Positions 1 to 7,959 of a stretch of 9,589 nucleotides of DNA are shown here, piece by piece. The notes below the pieces were generated by a model that was not told where the DNA came from, did no database searches, and was given only the letters and a program-made list of their open reading frames with translations. A program made the position numbers and the translations under genes. Source of the DNA: Methanosarcina sp. (GTDB lineage Archaea; Halobacteriota; Methanosarcinia; Methanosarcinales; Methanosarcinaceae); assembly GCA_003157235.1 (NCBI GenBank), contig PMJC01000349.1, forward strand, positions 1 through 9,589, read 5' to 3'. Position 1 is the stretch's first letter, and each line of letters begins with the position of its first letter.

Positions 1-163
1 TGCTAATTAAATTAACAATTTATTGGCCAGTGAAATTGCCTAAAAAACCAATTTTACATCCATGATCACAGTCAAATTTGATCCTTCTATGGTAACTTAC
101 TGATTACTTTTTAGACAGGTTTGAAAATCAAATTTCGATTAAAATTCTTGCCCACAATAATTA

Positions 164-495
164 CGAGTCAATTTAAGTTGTAAAATGTACTGTTTTGAGT
201 TTGATGCAATCGGTATTAATGATTACAATGTACTTCTTTTCGTAGGATCTGAATCAAAATATTCTCCTCCAAAAATGATGCAGATTATAAAAAGCATCAC
301 AAAAGGAAAAATCTTTAAAGAATATATAAGATTAAAAAACAGTTAAAGGATTGTGAACTGTGGGTTGATGCAGAATATATTGGAACTATGAATTATGGTA
401 CAAATTCCGATGTAATTAAAAACTATATTGAAGAATCAGGGAAACAAGGAAGAAAATGAGCATATAAGAAAATGAAAGTAGTTGATTTTGAATAA
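164..495 (+). pseudogene. IS200/IS605-family TnpA (Y1 HUH transposase) remnant
   Basis: This is a decayed copy of the small single-strand transposase of IS200-type elements. Reading from the CGA at 164, the frame gives a stretch with FEFDAIGINDYNV, then LLFVGSESKYSPPK and MMQIIKSITKGKIFKEYIR, which matches the family block after the HUH motif. That frame stops at 344-346. Homology resumes in another frame (KQL..CELWVDAEYIGTM, then GTNSDVIKNYIEESGKQ), consistent with loss of one A from the A-run at 333-338. A TGA at 457-459 then interrupts the frame before AYKKMKVVDFE and the TAA at 493-495. The catalytic tyrosine context (KNYIEE) remains. The HUH histidines appear changed: the site reads N-V-L where H-V-H is expected. 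The N-terminal third is not recognisable. Family assignment is from memory of the conserved blocks. The protein cannot be active. Confidence 0.8.
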
Positions 496-1028
496 TTAAT
501 ATATATACAAATCTGTGGCGTGAACATAATCTGTGCTTTCAGTGGAATGAGAAACCGAACTTTTGATTTAGAGCCTGTTATTCGAAGAATTTCACATTTT
601 TTTGAGTGAATTTTTTGAATATTGAAGCTTTGCACCTAAAGTTTCATTTCAGCCAGACTTTAGGTGTAGGAATTAGACTTTAGGTACAAAGTCGAATATT
701 GAGTGAAATTTATATCAAAAAGTGGGAAAATTTAAATCGACAAACTGGGGTATGTAATTCTCCATTGACACTATTTTGATATTTAGTTCTGTTAGCATAC
801 AATATGCCAAATTCAATAATAAAAATTTGATCAGGTCCATGAGTTGTTGAAAATCGAAATCAAAATACTCTACCTATATTTATAAAAATTTAAGAAATAT
901 AATTTATTTTCCGGTGATCAATAACTCAAGTAAACCACCAATAATTTGAAAACTATAATATTACTCACTTATGTCTCCAAAAATGAAGATATCCTTCCAA
1001 CATAAAAATCAAGTTGTCAAATTGGGAT
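496..1028. other. Gene-free AT-rich spacer downstream of the IS200 relic and uvrB
   Basis: No open frame with convincing protein character is seen on either strand. The only organised part is the hairpin cluster at 633-693. The rest is AT-rich with short homopolymer runs. The minus-strand open frame across 423-635 runs antisense through the transposase relic and has no family resemblance. The 14-base string ATATTTAGTTCTGT at 779-792 recurs in the right flank near 8655-8668. Confidence 0.6.
633..693. repeat. Cluster of ACTTTAGGT inverted and direct repeats, two hairpins
   Basis: CACCTAAAGT (633-642) and ACTTTAGGTG (657-666) are a perfect 10-bp inverted repeat with a 14-base loop. A second unit follows: AGACTTTAGGT at 655-665 repeats exactly at 675-685, and GACTTT (676-681) pairs with AAAGTC (688-693) around a 6-base loop. 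The block is bracketed by GAATATTGA at 617-625 and 694-702. IS200/IS605 elements carry subterminal hairpins recognised by TnpA, so this may be the right end of the decayed element about 140 bases upstream. It could equally be an unrelated structured repeat. Confidence 0.6.
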
Positions 1029-1043
1029 AAAAAAGGAAAAAAA
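1029..1043 (-). terminator. T-tract terminator after uvrB
   Basis: On the minus strand, 13 bases after the uvrB stop codon, the RNA would contain seven U, two C and six U. Oligo-U tracts without a hairpin are the usual intrinsic archaeal termination signal. The position directly after the last gene of the operon fits. Confidence 0.6.
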
Positions 1044-1056
1044 TGATCACAATTTC

Positions 1057-3105
1057 TCAATTCTTTTCTATTTCGTTTTTAAATTTTTTTATTAATTCTC
1101 TTACCTGAATTGCACGCTCAAAGTCCAACTTTTCAGCTGCCTCCCTCATTTCAATATCGAGCTCGATGATGACATTCGGTATATCAGTTTTAGGGATATG
1201 TTTGATATCAGTTATATCCACTACTTTTTCTCTAATGGGTTTGCAGATAGTTGTCGGTACTATGCTGTGTTCTTTATTGTAAGCTATCTGAATTGAGCGG
1301 CGACGCTCGGTTTCGTTAACTGCTTTTTTGATGGAATCGGTCATATTGTCTGCATAGAGGACAACCTTTGAATTGGCGTTTCGAGCTGCACGGCCTATTA
1401 TCTGGATGAGACTTTTTGAGTTCCTCAAAAAACCTTCTTTATCTGCATCTAGGATACCGATAAAACCTACTTCTGGGATGTCAAGGCCCTCTCTGAGCAG
1501 ATTGATACCCACAAGGACATCGAATTTGCCAAGACGAAGTTCTCGGATGATTTCAGTTCGCTCTATTGTCTTGATATCAGAATGCAGATAACGAGCTCTA
1601 ATATCATTTTTAGCAAGGAATTCAGTAAGTTCCTCAGCAAGTTTTTTAGTCAGGGTGGTTACAAGGGCTCGATCTCCCCTATTTACTATTTTCCGGATTT
1701 CCTGCATAACATCTCTGACCTGGCCTTTGAGAGGGCGAATCTCTACTTCAGGATCAACAAGACCCGTTGGCCTTATTATCTGTTCCACCACCTGGGATGA
1801 ACACTTTAGTTCGTAATCCGCGGGAGTAGCGGAAACGAAAATCACATTTCTCATATACTGTTCGAATTCATCAAACCTCAGGGGCCGGTCGTCATAGGCG
1901 CTTGGAAGCCTGAAGCCATAGTCTACCAGGCTCTTTTTCCGAGATTTGTCTCCATTATACATCCCGTGAAGCTGTGGAATGGTCTGGTGGCTCTCGTCAA
2001 TGACAAGGAGAAAATCTTCAGGGAAATAATTAAGGAGGCAGAAAGGTTTCTCTCCGGGCTGGCGGTGGTCAAAATGCCTTGAATAGTTCTCAATTCCCTT
2101 ACAGCTCCCGGTTTCCTCTATCATTTCCATATCATAAAGAGTACGCTGCTTTAGCCTGTGAGATTCAAGCAACCCGAGTTGTGGTAGTCTTTCTTCAAGC
2201 TCCTTTAGGATGTACTGAATTGCAATTTTTTGCTCCTCCTCTGGAATTACATAATGTTTGGCAGGATAAACAAAGAAATAATCCAAGTTTTCAGTTCTCT
2301 GTCCTGTCTGCTTATCTACTTCAGAAATTCGATCAACCTCATCTCCGAATAGTTCAACCTTGATGATATTATCAAAGTACCCTGGGATGATGTCAATAAC
2401 ATCCCCTTTTACCCTGAAGCGTCCTGGCATGAGCTCGAGGTCATTACGCTCAAACTGGATTTCAATGAGCTTTTGCAGAATTTCTTTTCTTTGAACCTTA
2501 TCTCCAACTTTCAGTTCAAATCCCATTTCCTGGAAGTTTTTCGGATTTCCAAGACCATAAATGCAGGATACTGATGCTACAACTATAACGTCCTGGCGAG
2601 ACATCAGAGAAGCTGTGGTAGCAAGGCGCATCTGCTCGATTTTTGGATTTATCTGGGCATCTTTTTCAATGTATTGATCCTTCGCTGGAAGGTATGACTC
2701 AGGCTGATAGTAATCATAATATGAGACAAAATACTCCACCCTATTCTCAGGAAAAAATTCCCTGAACTCGTTATAAAGCTGTGCAGCGAGGGTCTTATTA
2801 TGAGCAATTACAAGGGTTGGTTTCCTGAAATGGTTTATGACATTTGCAATTGTGTAAGTTTTCCCGGATCCTGTTACCCCGATAAGAGTCTGAAAATGCT
2901 CATTTTTCGTCAGCCCTGTCAAAAGTTTTTCTATCGCCTGCGGCTGTGAACCCCTGGGCTCAAAATAGGAAACCAACTTGAACTGTGGGCTGTCAAGATA
3001 TTGTACATCGTGTATTGTTTCGTATTTTTTTTCTGATGATTTTTTGGATGATTTTTGGGATGATAGCTCGGATGATGATTCGTATTCTTGATGCGAAAAT
3101 TCCAT
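1057..3105 (-). CDS. uvrB: UvrABC excinuclease subunit B
   Basis: UvrB is the damage-verifying, ATP-dependent subunit of the UvrABC excinuclease. It is loaded by UvrA, wedges a beta-hairpin between the strands and recruits UvrC. The 682-residue product is full length. It shows the Walker A GVTGSGKT (76-83), the hairpin region YYDYYQPESYLP followed by YIEKDAQIN (about 129-153), the Walker B DESH (370-373), SATP (425-428), motif V GINLLREGLDIPE (533-545), motif VI QIIGRAAR (568-575), and a C-terminal UVR segment (about 645-680) that contacts UvrC. The ATG at 3105 has AAGGT nine bases upstream. The first 40 or so residues, rich in Ser and Lys, precede the usual family start and look disordered. 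It is the last gene of the uvrA-uvrC-uvrB set, 158 bases after uvrC. A T-tract follows it. Identity is certain. Confidence 0.98.
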   Translation of the reverse strand: MEFSHQEYESSSELSSQKSSKKSSEKKYETIHDVQYLDSPQFKLVSYFEPRGSQPQAIEKLLTGLTKNEHFQTLIGVTGSGKTYTIANVINHFRKPTLVIAHNKTLAAQLYNEFREFFPENRVEYFVSYYDYYQPESYLPAKDQYIEKDAQINPKIEQMRLATTASLMSRQDVIVVASVSCIYGLGNPKNFQEMGFELKVGDKVQRKEILQKLIEIQFERNDLELMPGRFRVKGDVIDIIPGYFDNIIKVELFGDEVDRISEVDKQTGQRTENLDYFFVYPAKHYVIPEEEQKIAIQYILKELEERLPQLGLLESHRLKQRTLYDMEMIEETGSCKGIENYSRHFDHRQPGEKPFCLLNYFPEDFLLVIDESHQTIPQLHGMYNGDKSRKKSLVDYGFRLPSAYDDRPLRFDEFEQYMRNVIFVSATPADYELKCSSQVVEQIIRPTGLVDPEVEIRPLKGQVRDVMQEIRKIVNRGDRALVTTLTKKLAEELTEFLAKNDIRARYLHSDIKTIERTEIIRELRLGKFDVLVGINLLREGLDIPEVGFIGILDADKEGFLRNSKSLIQIIGRAARNANSKVVLYADNMTDSIKKAVNETERRRSIQIAYNKEHSIVPTTICKPIREKVVDITDIKHIPKTDIPNVIIELDIEMREAAEKLDFERAIQVRELIKKFKNEIEKN

Positions 3106-3140
3106 AAAATCAAGACCTTAAATTCGAAACATTTTATTAT

Positions 3141-3161
3141 TTACTGGATTTATGACTTTTT
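3141..3161. repeat. Near copy of the uvrC 3' end
   Basis: Positions 3141-3160 match the last bases of uvrC at 3264-3283 at 18 of 20 positions (TTACTGGATT, then ATGA, then TTTT on the plus strand). A further ATGTTTC on the minus strand lies at the same offset beyond both copies. The copies are 123 bases apart in the same orientation. This looks like a small tandem duplication, or a recombination scar, that includes the uvrC stop codon. Confidence 0.5.
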
Positions 3162-3204
3162 ACATCGCAGAATTTGGGAAATTAAAATGAATTTTTGTGA
3201 TCCC

Positions 3205-3219
3205 AAAAAATGAAAAAAA
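3205..3219 (-). terminator. Double T-tract after uvrC, possible attenuating terminator
   Basis: About 45 bases after the uvrC stop, the minus strand reads seven T, CA, then six T. This closely resembles the double tract after uvrB. Archaeal RNA polymerase can stop at such tracts. Because uvrB lies downstream on the same strand, termination here would be partial or would require a separate uvrB promoter. Confidence 0.35.
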
Positions 3220-3263
3220 GTCTCCAATATGTTGAAAAATCAAATAGAGAAACATATCTACAA

Positions 3264-4814
3264 TTACTGGATTAATGATTTTTGCCTCAACAGGCGGTTA
3301 TAGTTGATTGCAAATCTATGGGCCTCATCCCTAATCTCTTGGATAAAGAGGGAAGCCTTTTCGTCTCTTTTGATGTGAAGAGGAGCCTTAAATCCAGGTA
3401 CATAGATTTCTTCTTTCCGTTTGGCAATGGAAATGATTGGAATCCTAATTTTCAGCCTTTTAAGTTCCTGGAAAGCTGAAAAAAGCTGTCCTTTTCCCCC
3501 ATCTATAATAATTAATTCAGGCATGTCATGTTTATCCTCAAGCAGGCGGGAGTATCGCCTACGAACAACCTCGGCAATGGAAGCAAAGTCATCAATTCCT
3601 TCCACACTTTCTATTTTGAAGCGGCGGTAATTATGTTTGTCAGGCCGACCTCCCCGGAACTGTACCATGGAGCCTACAGTAGCCGTACCTGAGAGATGCG
3701 AGATATCGAAACATTCAATAATATTCGGAAGCTGAGGCAGAAAAAGCTTACTCTGCAGAGCTTCTAGTTTATGCTGATCTCCGAAAAATCCTATCTCAAC
3801 ATTCTTCAGGGCAAGATCGAGTAATTCTTTTTTTTCGCCCTGTTTAGGAACCGAAATTTTAACCCTTTTTCCTTTAACCTGTGATAAAAAATCTACAAGA
3901 GATTCGTCGAGAAGCTCAGGCAAGATCAGTTCTTCAGGCGGATCATTCTCAGAATAATACTGTACCAGAAACTCTTCCAGGAAATTTTCCCCAAAGGAAA
4001 AAACATAGTCTTGCTTATCTTCAAGCGTGCCTCTATAGACCTTGAAGAGCATGAGATAGATGTTACCATTTCTGATAATATAGTTTAGGATGTCCTCATT
4101 ATGCTTCTTCTGCCTCTCCATATTTTGTTTTTCATTGAGGTTCTCAAGGGCTGAGACCTCATTTCTGAGGATCATAGCCTGCTCGAATTGTTGCTTTGCA
4201 GCTAGATCTTTCATTTCCTTTTCCATGGACTCAATAAGCTCTCTGATATTGCCTTTCAGGATATCAGCAGCCCTTTTTACTTTATTTTCGTATTCTTCTG
4301 AGGAGATTCTTCCTATACATGGGCCGCTACATGTTCCGATGTGATATCTGAGACAGGCACGAATCGGCATTTTTTTACAGGTCCTTAGCTGGAATGTCTT
4401 TCTTACAACCGCAAAAATGTAATCTCTTTCCCTTGCAGAAACAAAGGGCCCAAAGAAATTTCCACTTTCTATTTTCTTCCTGGCAAGCCTGATCCTCGGA
4501 AATTTTTCTTCGGTTAAATGGATGCAGGCGTATCTTTTAGAATCCTTGAGTGCGATATTATACCTTGGCAAGTGTTTCTTAATCAGAGTATTTTCCAGTA
4601 GGAAGGCTTCTACTTCAGTATTTGTAACAATGAAATCAAGGTTTCTGGTTGCCTGCACAAGACTTTCTGTTTTCGGGTCAAGATCTCGTTTCTGGAAATA
4701 GTTGCTCACCCTTTTTTTAAGATCTTTTGCCTTACCTATGTACATTACAGCACCATCTTCATTCTTGAAAAGATAGCATCCAGGCAGGTGAGGAAGAGAC
4801 TTTAGATCAATCAT
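3264..4814 (-). CDS. uvrC: UvrABC excinuclease subunit C, short form without HhH domain
   Basis: UvrC is the nuclease that cuts on both sides of a lesion in the UvrB-DNA complex. From the ATG at 4814 the product is 516 residues. It has an N-terminal GIY-YIG domain (GCYLF and MYIGKAKDLKKR, about 12-36), which makes the 3' incision. A Cys cluster at 146, 154, 162 and 166 (C-x7-C-x7-C-x3-C) matches the family's reported Fe-S site. A UVR segment for UvrB contact lies at about 196-230. The C-terminal RNase H-like domain for the 5' incision has acidic and His residues in CFDISH (D370), IIDGG (D438) and RDEAH (D496, H499). The protein ends at about the point where bacterial UvrC, usually near 600 residues, continues into two helix-hairpin-helix motifs; these are absent. 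The first T in GCY is replaced by C relative to GIY or GVY. A TTG at 4820 in the same frame is a poorer start. Confidence 0.97.
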   Translation of the reverse strand: MIDLKSLPHLPGCYLFKNEDGAVMYIGKAKDLKKRVSNYFQKRDLDPKTESLVQATRNLDFIVTNTEVEAFLLENTLIKKHLPRYNIALKDSKRYACIHLTEEKFPRIRLARKKIESGNFFGPFVSARERDYIFAVVRKTFQLRTCKKMPIRACLRYHIGTCSGPCIGRISSEEYENKVKRAADILKGNIRELIESMEKEMKDLAAKQQFEQAMILRNEVSALENLNEKQNMERQKKHNEDILNYIIRNGNIYLMLFKVYRGTLEDKQDYVFSFGENFLEEFLVQYYSENDPPEELILPELLDESLVDFLSQVKGKRVKISVPKQGEKKELLDLALKNVEIGFFGDQHKLEALQSKLFLPQLPNIIECFDISHLSGTATVGSMVQFRGGRPDKHNYRRFKIESVEGIDDFASIAEVVRRRYSRLLEDKHDMPELIIIDGGKGQLFSAFQELKRLKIRIPIISIAKRKEEIYVPGFKAPLHIKRDEKASLFIQEIRDEAHRFAINYNRLLRQKSLIQ

Positions 4815-4820
4815 CTTCAA

Positions 4821-4825
4821 ACCTC
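4821..4825 (-). promoter_or_regulatory. Ribosome-binding site that sets the uvrC start
   Basis: The minus strand reads GAGGT here, directly followed by TTGAAG and then ATG at 4814. The six-base gap to the ATG is suitable for a Shine-Dalgarno site, whereas the TTG at 4820 abuts the site with no spacer. The ATG is therefore the better start and shortens the protein by two residues compared with the longest frame. Confidence 0.75.
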
Positions 4826-4876
4826 ATTCATTTAAGTTTTAAAAAATCCCAGAGAATTTGTCAAATTATTGACCCC

Positions 4877-7852
4877 TCATAATACTTTTGCTGGCCTGTG
4901 TTTGAATTTTTGAGATTTTTCTTCAAAGCCTTTAGAATTTTCATTAATCTCGTCTTCAAATTCTTCAGAATAAGTATCAAAAGGGTACTCCTCTTCAGAA
5001 ATTGCCTCAATGGTCTCTGATCCCAATATTTTCAAATATGAGGCTTCTCTTGAAAGCCTGGTAGCAAGGAAACATGCAGTATGACTCCCTTTAACCACGG
5101 AAACTTCCTCAGGCGTTCCTGTAGCAATAATTTCTCCGCCCGCATTTCCGCCTTCAGGACCAAGATCAATTATATAATCTGCTGATTTAATCACGTCTAA
5201 GTTATGCTCGATTACGACTACGGTATTCTTTTTTGCAACTAGGTCATTGAGAACCGAAATCAATTTTTGAACATCATGAAAATGCAACCCTGTAGTGGGT
5301 TCATCAAGAAGATAAATTGTCATTCCAGTGCCCTTTTTGGAGAGCTCTCTTGTAAGCTTGATTCGCTGGGCTTCCCCTCCAGAAAGGGTTGTTGAACTTT
5401 GGCCAAGTTTGATATAACCAAGCCCTACCCTTGTTAAGGTATCAAGCTTACCTTTAATCCCAGGGATATTTTTAAAATGCTCTGAAGCTTCTTCTACTGT
5501 CATATTCAGAACTTCTGCAATCGATTTGCTCCTATACTGTACTTCTAGGGTTTCACGGTTGTAACGTGTACCTTTACATTCCTCACACTCTATATACACA
5601 TCAGGCAGGAAGTTCATTTCAATTTTTATCAGTCCGTCTCCCTGGCAAGCCTCACAGCGTCCTCCCTTTACGTTGAAAGAAAAACGCCCACTTTTGTAAC
5701 CCCGGATTCTGGATTCCTTCGTTTCGGCAAAGGCCTGCCTGATAGCATCAAAAACCTTTGTATAGGTTGCGGGATTCGAGCGTGGAGTTCTACCAATTGG
5801 ACTCTGGTCAATAACAATTACTTTGTCAATCTCAGAATCAAAATTTAAATTTTCATAGTTCCCAGGTGTTACACTTGAATTATATATCTTTTTCATCAGG
5901 GCTTTATACAGTGTATCATAAATGAGAGTGGATTTTCCTGACCCAGAAACGCCTGTAACAACAGTCAAAATTCCTATTGGAATGTTCACATCTATATTCT
6001 TGAGGTTGTTTGCCCGGCAACCTTTAAGCCGGATGAACGCATCACTCCGTCGGCGGAGAGCCGGAACATATATCTGTCTTTCTCCGGAAAGGTACTGACC
6101 TGTTAGAGACTCTGGATTCTTTTCGATCTCCTTAGGCGTACCTTCAGCTACTACATAGCCCCCATGAATGCCTGCTCCAGGCCCGATATCTAGAACGTGA
6201 TCAGCAGCTCGAATAGTGTCTTCATCGTGCTCCACAACTATCAGTGTGTTCCCAAGATCTCGTAGTGTCCGGAGAGTCTGGATAAGCAATTCATTGTCCC
6301 GCTGGTGCAGCCCTATAGACGGCTCGTCAAGCACGTAGAGCACACCCATGAGGTTAGATCCAATCTGCGTAGCTAGCCGGATGCGTTGAGCTTCTCCTCC
6401 GGCGAGGGTCCCTGCACTCCTGGATAGAGTGAGGTAACCAAGGCCTACATGTTTTAGGAACCCAAGCCGAGAATGAATTTCTTTCAAAACCTGCTTTGCG
6501 ATCTCTTCCTTCTTTTCCGAGAGCTCCAGGATCTCGAAAAAATGGATACATTCTACTATTGAAAGATCTGTTACATCTACAATGGATTTATTTCCAAGCT
6601 TTACTGCAAGCACTTTTTCATTCAGGCGCTTTCCTTCACATCTAGGGCATAGCCGAACTTGCATGAATTTTTCAAGTTCTTTTCGCCTGTACTCGGACTT
6701 GGTCTGGCTGTATAAACGTTCAGCCTGAGGGAGAAGTCCCTCCCAGGTTCCTTTATGAGACCACTGAGCATCCCCGTTCTTCATGCTCATACTGAAATGA
6801 ATGCGTTCATCTGAGCCGTTCATCAGAGCTTTGTATTGCTTTTCTGAAAGAGCAACAAGAGGAGTAAAAATATCAAAATCAAAATGCTTTGCCACGGTTG
6901 CCAGATGCTGGCTTCGGAAGCTGTCCAGGTAATTTTTGTACAGGGCCACGGCTCCATCTGCAAGACAGAGAGTCTGATCTGGAATAATCAGATCAGGATC
7001 GAATTCCATTTTGATCCCGAGTCCATTGCACGCTTCACATGCCCCGAAAGGACTGTTAAAAGAAAACATCCTGGGCTGAAGTTCTTCAAAGGCCATATCA
7101 CATACTGGACAGGACATATTTGATGAATAAAGGTGGGTTCTTCCTTCTGAATTAACCGCAATTAAGAGCCCTTCAGCCTTTTCGAGGGCAATTTCACAGG
7201 CCTCAAAAAGCCTAGAACGATCTTCGACAGGGTTTATACGGTCAACTACTACTTCAATATCATGTTTTTTGTAGCGATCGAGAACAATCTTGTCATCGAT
7301 TCTGTAAATTTCCCCATTTACACGAACCCTGGTAAAGCCTTCTCCATTCAGTTCCCTTAATAGTTGTTGATAAGTACCTTTCTTTTGGCGAATTATAGGT
7401 GCGAGGATGGTGACAATACTTTCATATTCTTTGCTGATACTATCTGCAATTTTATCAGGTGATTGAGATTCAATTATGATATTGTGAACCGGACAGTAAG
7501 GAGTTCCGACTCTGGCAAAAAGCAGCCTCATATAATCATAGATTTCAGTAACTGTTCCAACTGTACTTCGAGGATTTTTGGATGTTGTTTTCTGTTCTAT
7601 GGAAATTGCCGGGGATAGCCCTTCAATACTGTCCACATCCGGCTTGTTCATGAGGCCAAGAAACTGACGTGCATAAGCTGAGAGTGATTCCACATAGCGA
7701 CGCTGTCCTTCTGCATAGATAGTGTCAAAAGCCAGGGTGGATTTTCCAGAACCTGAGACGCCTGTAATAACAATAAATCTATCCCGCGGGAGCTGGACTG
7801 TAAAATTTTTCAGATTGTGTTCCCGTGCCCCTTTAATAATGATATTTTTCAT
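4877..7852 (-). CDS. uvrA: UvrABC excinuclease subunit A, damage sensor ATPase
   Basis: UvrA is the dimeric, zinc-binding ABC-type ATPase that scans DNA for lesions and loads UvrB. The 991-residue product has both nucleotide-binding halves. The first Walker A is GVSGSGKST with K37. The first zinc finger is CPVC-x20-CEAC (about 247-274). A CPRCEGKR motif follows, then the first signature LAGGEAQR (about 482-489) and DEPSIGLH. The second half has a Walker A with its Lys at 640, a zinc finger CEAC-x19-CEEC (about 731-757), the signature LSGGEAQR (about 823-830) and DEPTTGLH. The start [16 protein letters not shown] aligns with the usual family start; AAGG lies close upstream of the ATG. The usual family end ([11 protein letters not shown]) is reached at about residue 933. 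A 58-residue tail follows, acidic in its middle and basic at the end. The gene leads the operon; the uvrC ATG lies 62 bases after its stop. Confidence 0.98.
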   Translation of the reverse strand: MKNIIIKGAREHNLKNFTVQLPRDRFIVITGVSGSGKSTLAFDTIYAEGQRRYVESLSAYARQFLGLMNKPDVDSIEGLSPAISIEQKTTSKNPRSTVGTVTEIYDYMRLLFARVGTPYCPVHNIIIESQSPDKIADSISKEYESIVTILAPIIRQKKGTYQQLLRELNGEGFTRVRVNGEIYRIDDKIVLDRYKKHDIEVVVDRINPVEDRSRLFEACEIALEKAEGLLIAVNSEGRTHLYSSNMSCPVCDMAFEELQPRMFSFNSPFGACEACNGLGIKMEFDPDLIIPDQTLCLADGAVALYKNYLDSFRSQHLATVAKHFDFDIFTPLVALSEKQYKALMNGSDERIHFSMSMKNGDAQWSHKGTWEGLLPQAERLYSQTKSEYRRKELEKFMQVRLCPRCEGKRLNEKVLAVKLGNKSIVDVTDLSIVECIHFFEILELSEKKEEIAKQVLKEIHSRLGFLKHVGLGYLTLSRSAGTLAGGEAQRIRLATQIGSNLMGVLYVLDEPSIGLHQRDNELLIQTLRTLRDLGNTLIVVEHDEDTIRAADHVLDIGPGAGIHGGYVVAEGTPKEIEKNPESLTGQYLSGERQIYVPALRRRSDAFIRLKGCRANNLKNIDVNIPIGILTVVTGVSGSGKSTLIYDTLYKALMKKIYNSSVTPGNYENLNFDSEIDKVIVIDQSPIGRTPRSNPATYTKVFDAIRQAFAETKESRIRGYKSGRFSFNVKGGRCEACQGDGLIKIEMNFLPDVYIECEECKGTRYNRETLEVQYRSKSIAEVLNMTVEEASEHFKNIPGIKGKLDTLTRVGLGYIKLGQSSTTLSGGEAQRIKLTRELSKKGTGMTIYLLDEPTTGLHFHDVQKLISVLNDLVAKKNTVVVIEHNLDVIKSADYIIDLGPEGGNAGGEIIATGTPEEVSVVKGSHTACFLATRLSREASYLKILGSETIEAISEEEYPFDTYSEEFEDEINENSKGFEEKSQKFKHRPAKVL

Positions 7853-7890
7853 TTTCCTTCTCTCGGATTCTTTTTGTCTAAGTTGAATCA

Positions 7891-7910
7891 GTTAAATATT
7901 CATTTAAGTA
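7891..7910 (-). promoter_or_regulatory. Candidate TATA region for the uvr operon
   Basis: On the minus strand, 38-58 bases before the uvrA ATG, the sequence reads ATACTTAAATGAATATTTAA. Either TTAAAT or ATATTTAA could act as an archaeal TATA box, placing transcription start about 15-25 bases before the ATG. The match is weak in such AT-rich DNA, and no clear purine-rich BRE precedes it. Confidence 0.25.
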
Positions 7911-7959
7911 TTGCATTCTATAATTTGAAGTCTAAAGGATATGTAGATAACATAGACTA

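Larger units (their letters stand above)
3106..3263 (-). promoter_or_regulatory. uvrC-uvrB intergenic region with a possible internal promoter
   Basis: This gap is nearly three times the uvrA-uvrC gap. On the minus strand it holds, in order, a double T-tract (3219-3205), a near copy of the uvrC 3' end (3161-3141), AT-rich TATA-like strings (ATAAAT and AATAATAAAA, about 3152-3132), and the uvrB ribosome-binding site AAGGT (3119-3115). The layout would allow partial termination and restart before uvrB. No single TATA box is convincing, so the promoter is inference. Confidence 0.3.

Noticed and set aside
1..163. Possible N-terminal part of the transposase relic
   Set aside because: Short pieces can be forced into alignment with TnpA, but stops occur in every frame and no family block is clear before about 164.
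423..635. 70-residue minus-strand open frame
   Set aside because: It runs antisense to the transposase relic and into the hairpin cluster, and has no recognisable motif or ribosome-binding site.
6354..6551. Minus-strand open frame inside uvrA, and similar internal frames in uvrB and uvrC
   Set aside because: They overlap strongly conserved coding sequence of the uvr genes in other frames and have no independent signals.
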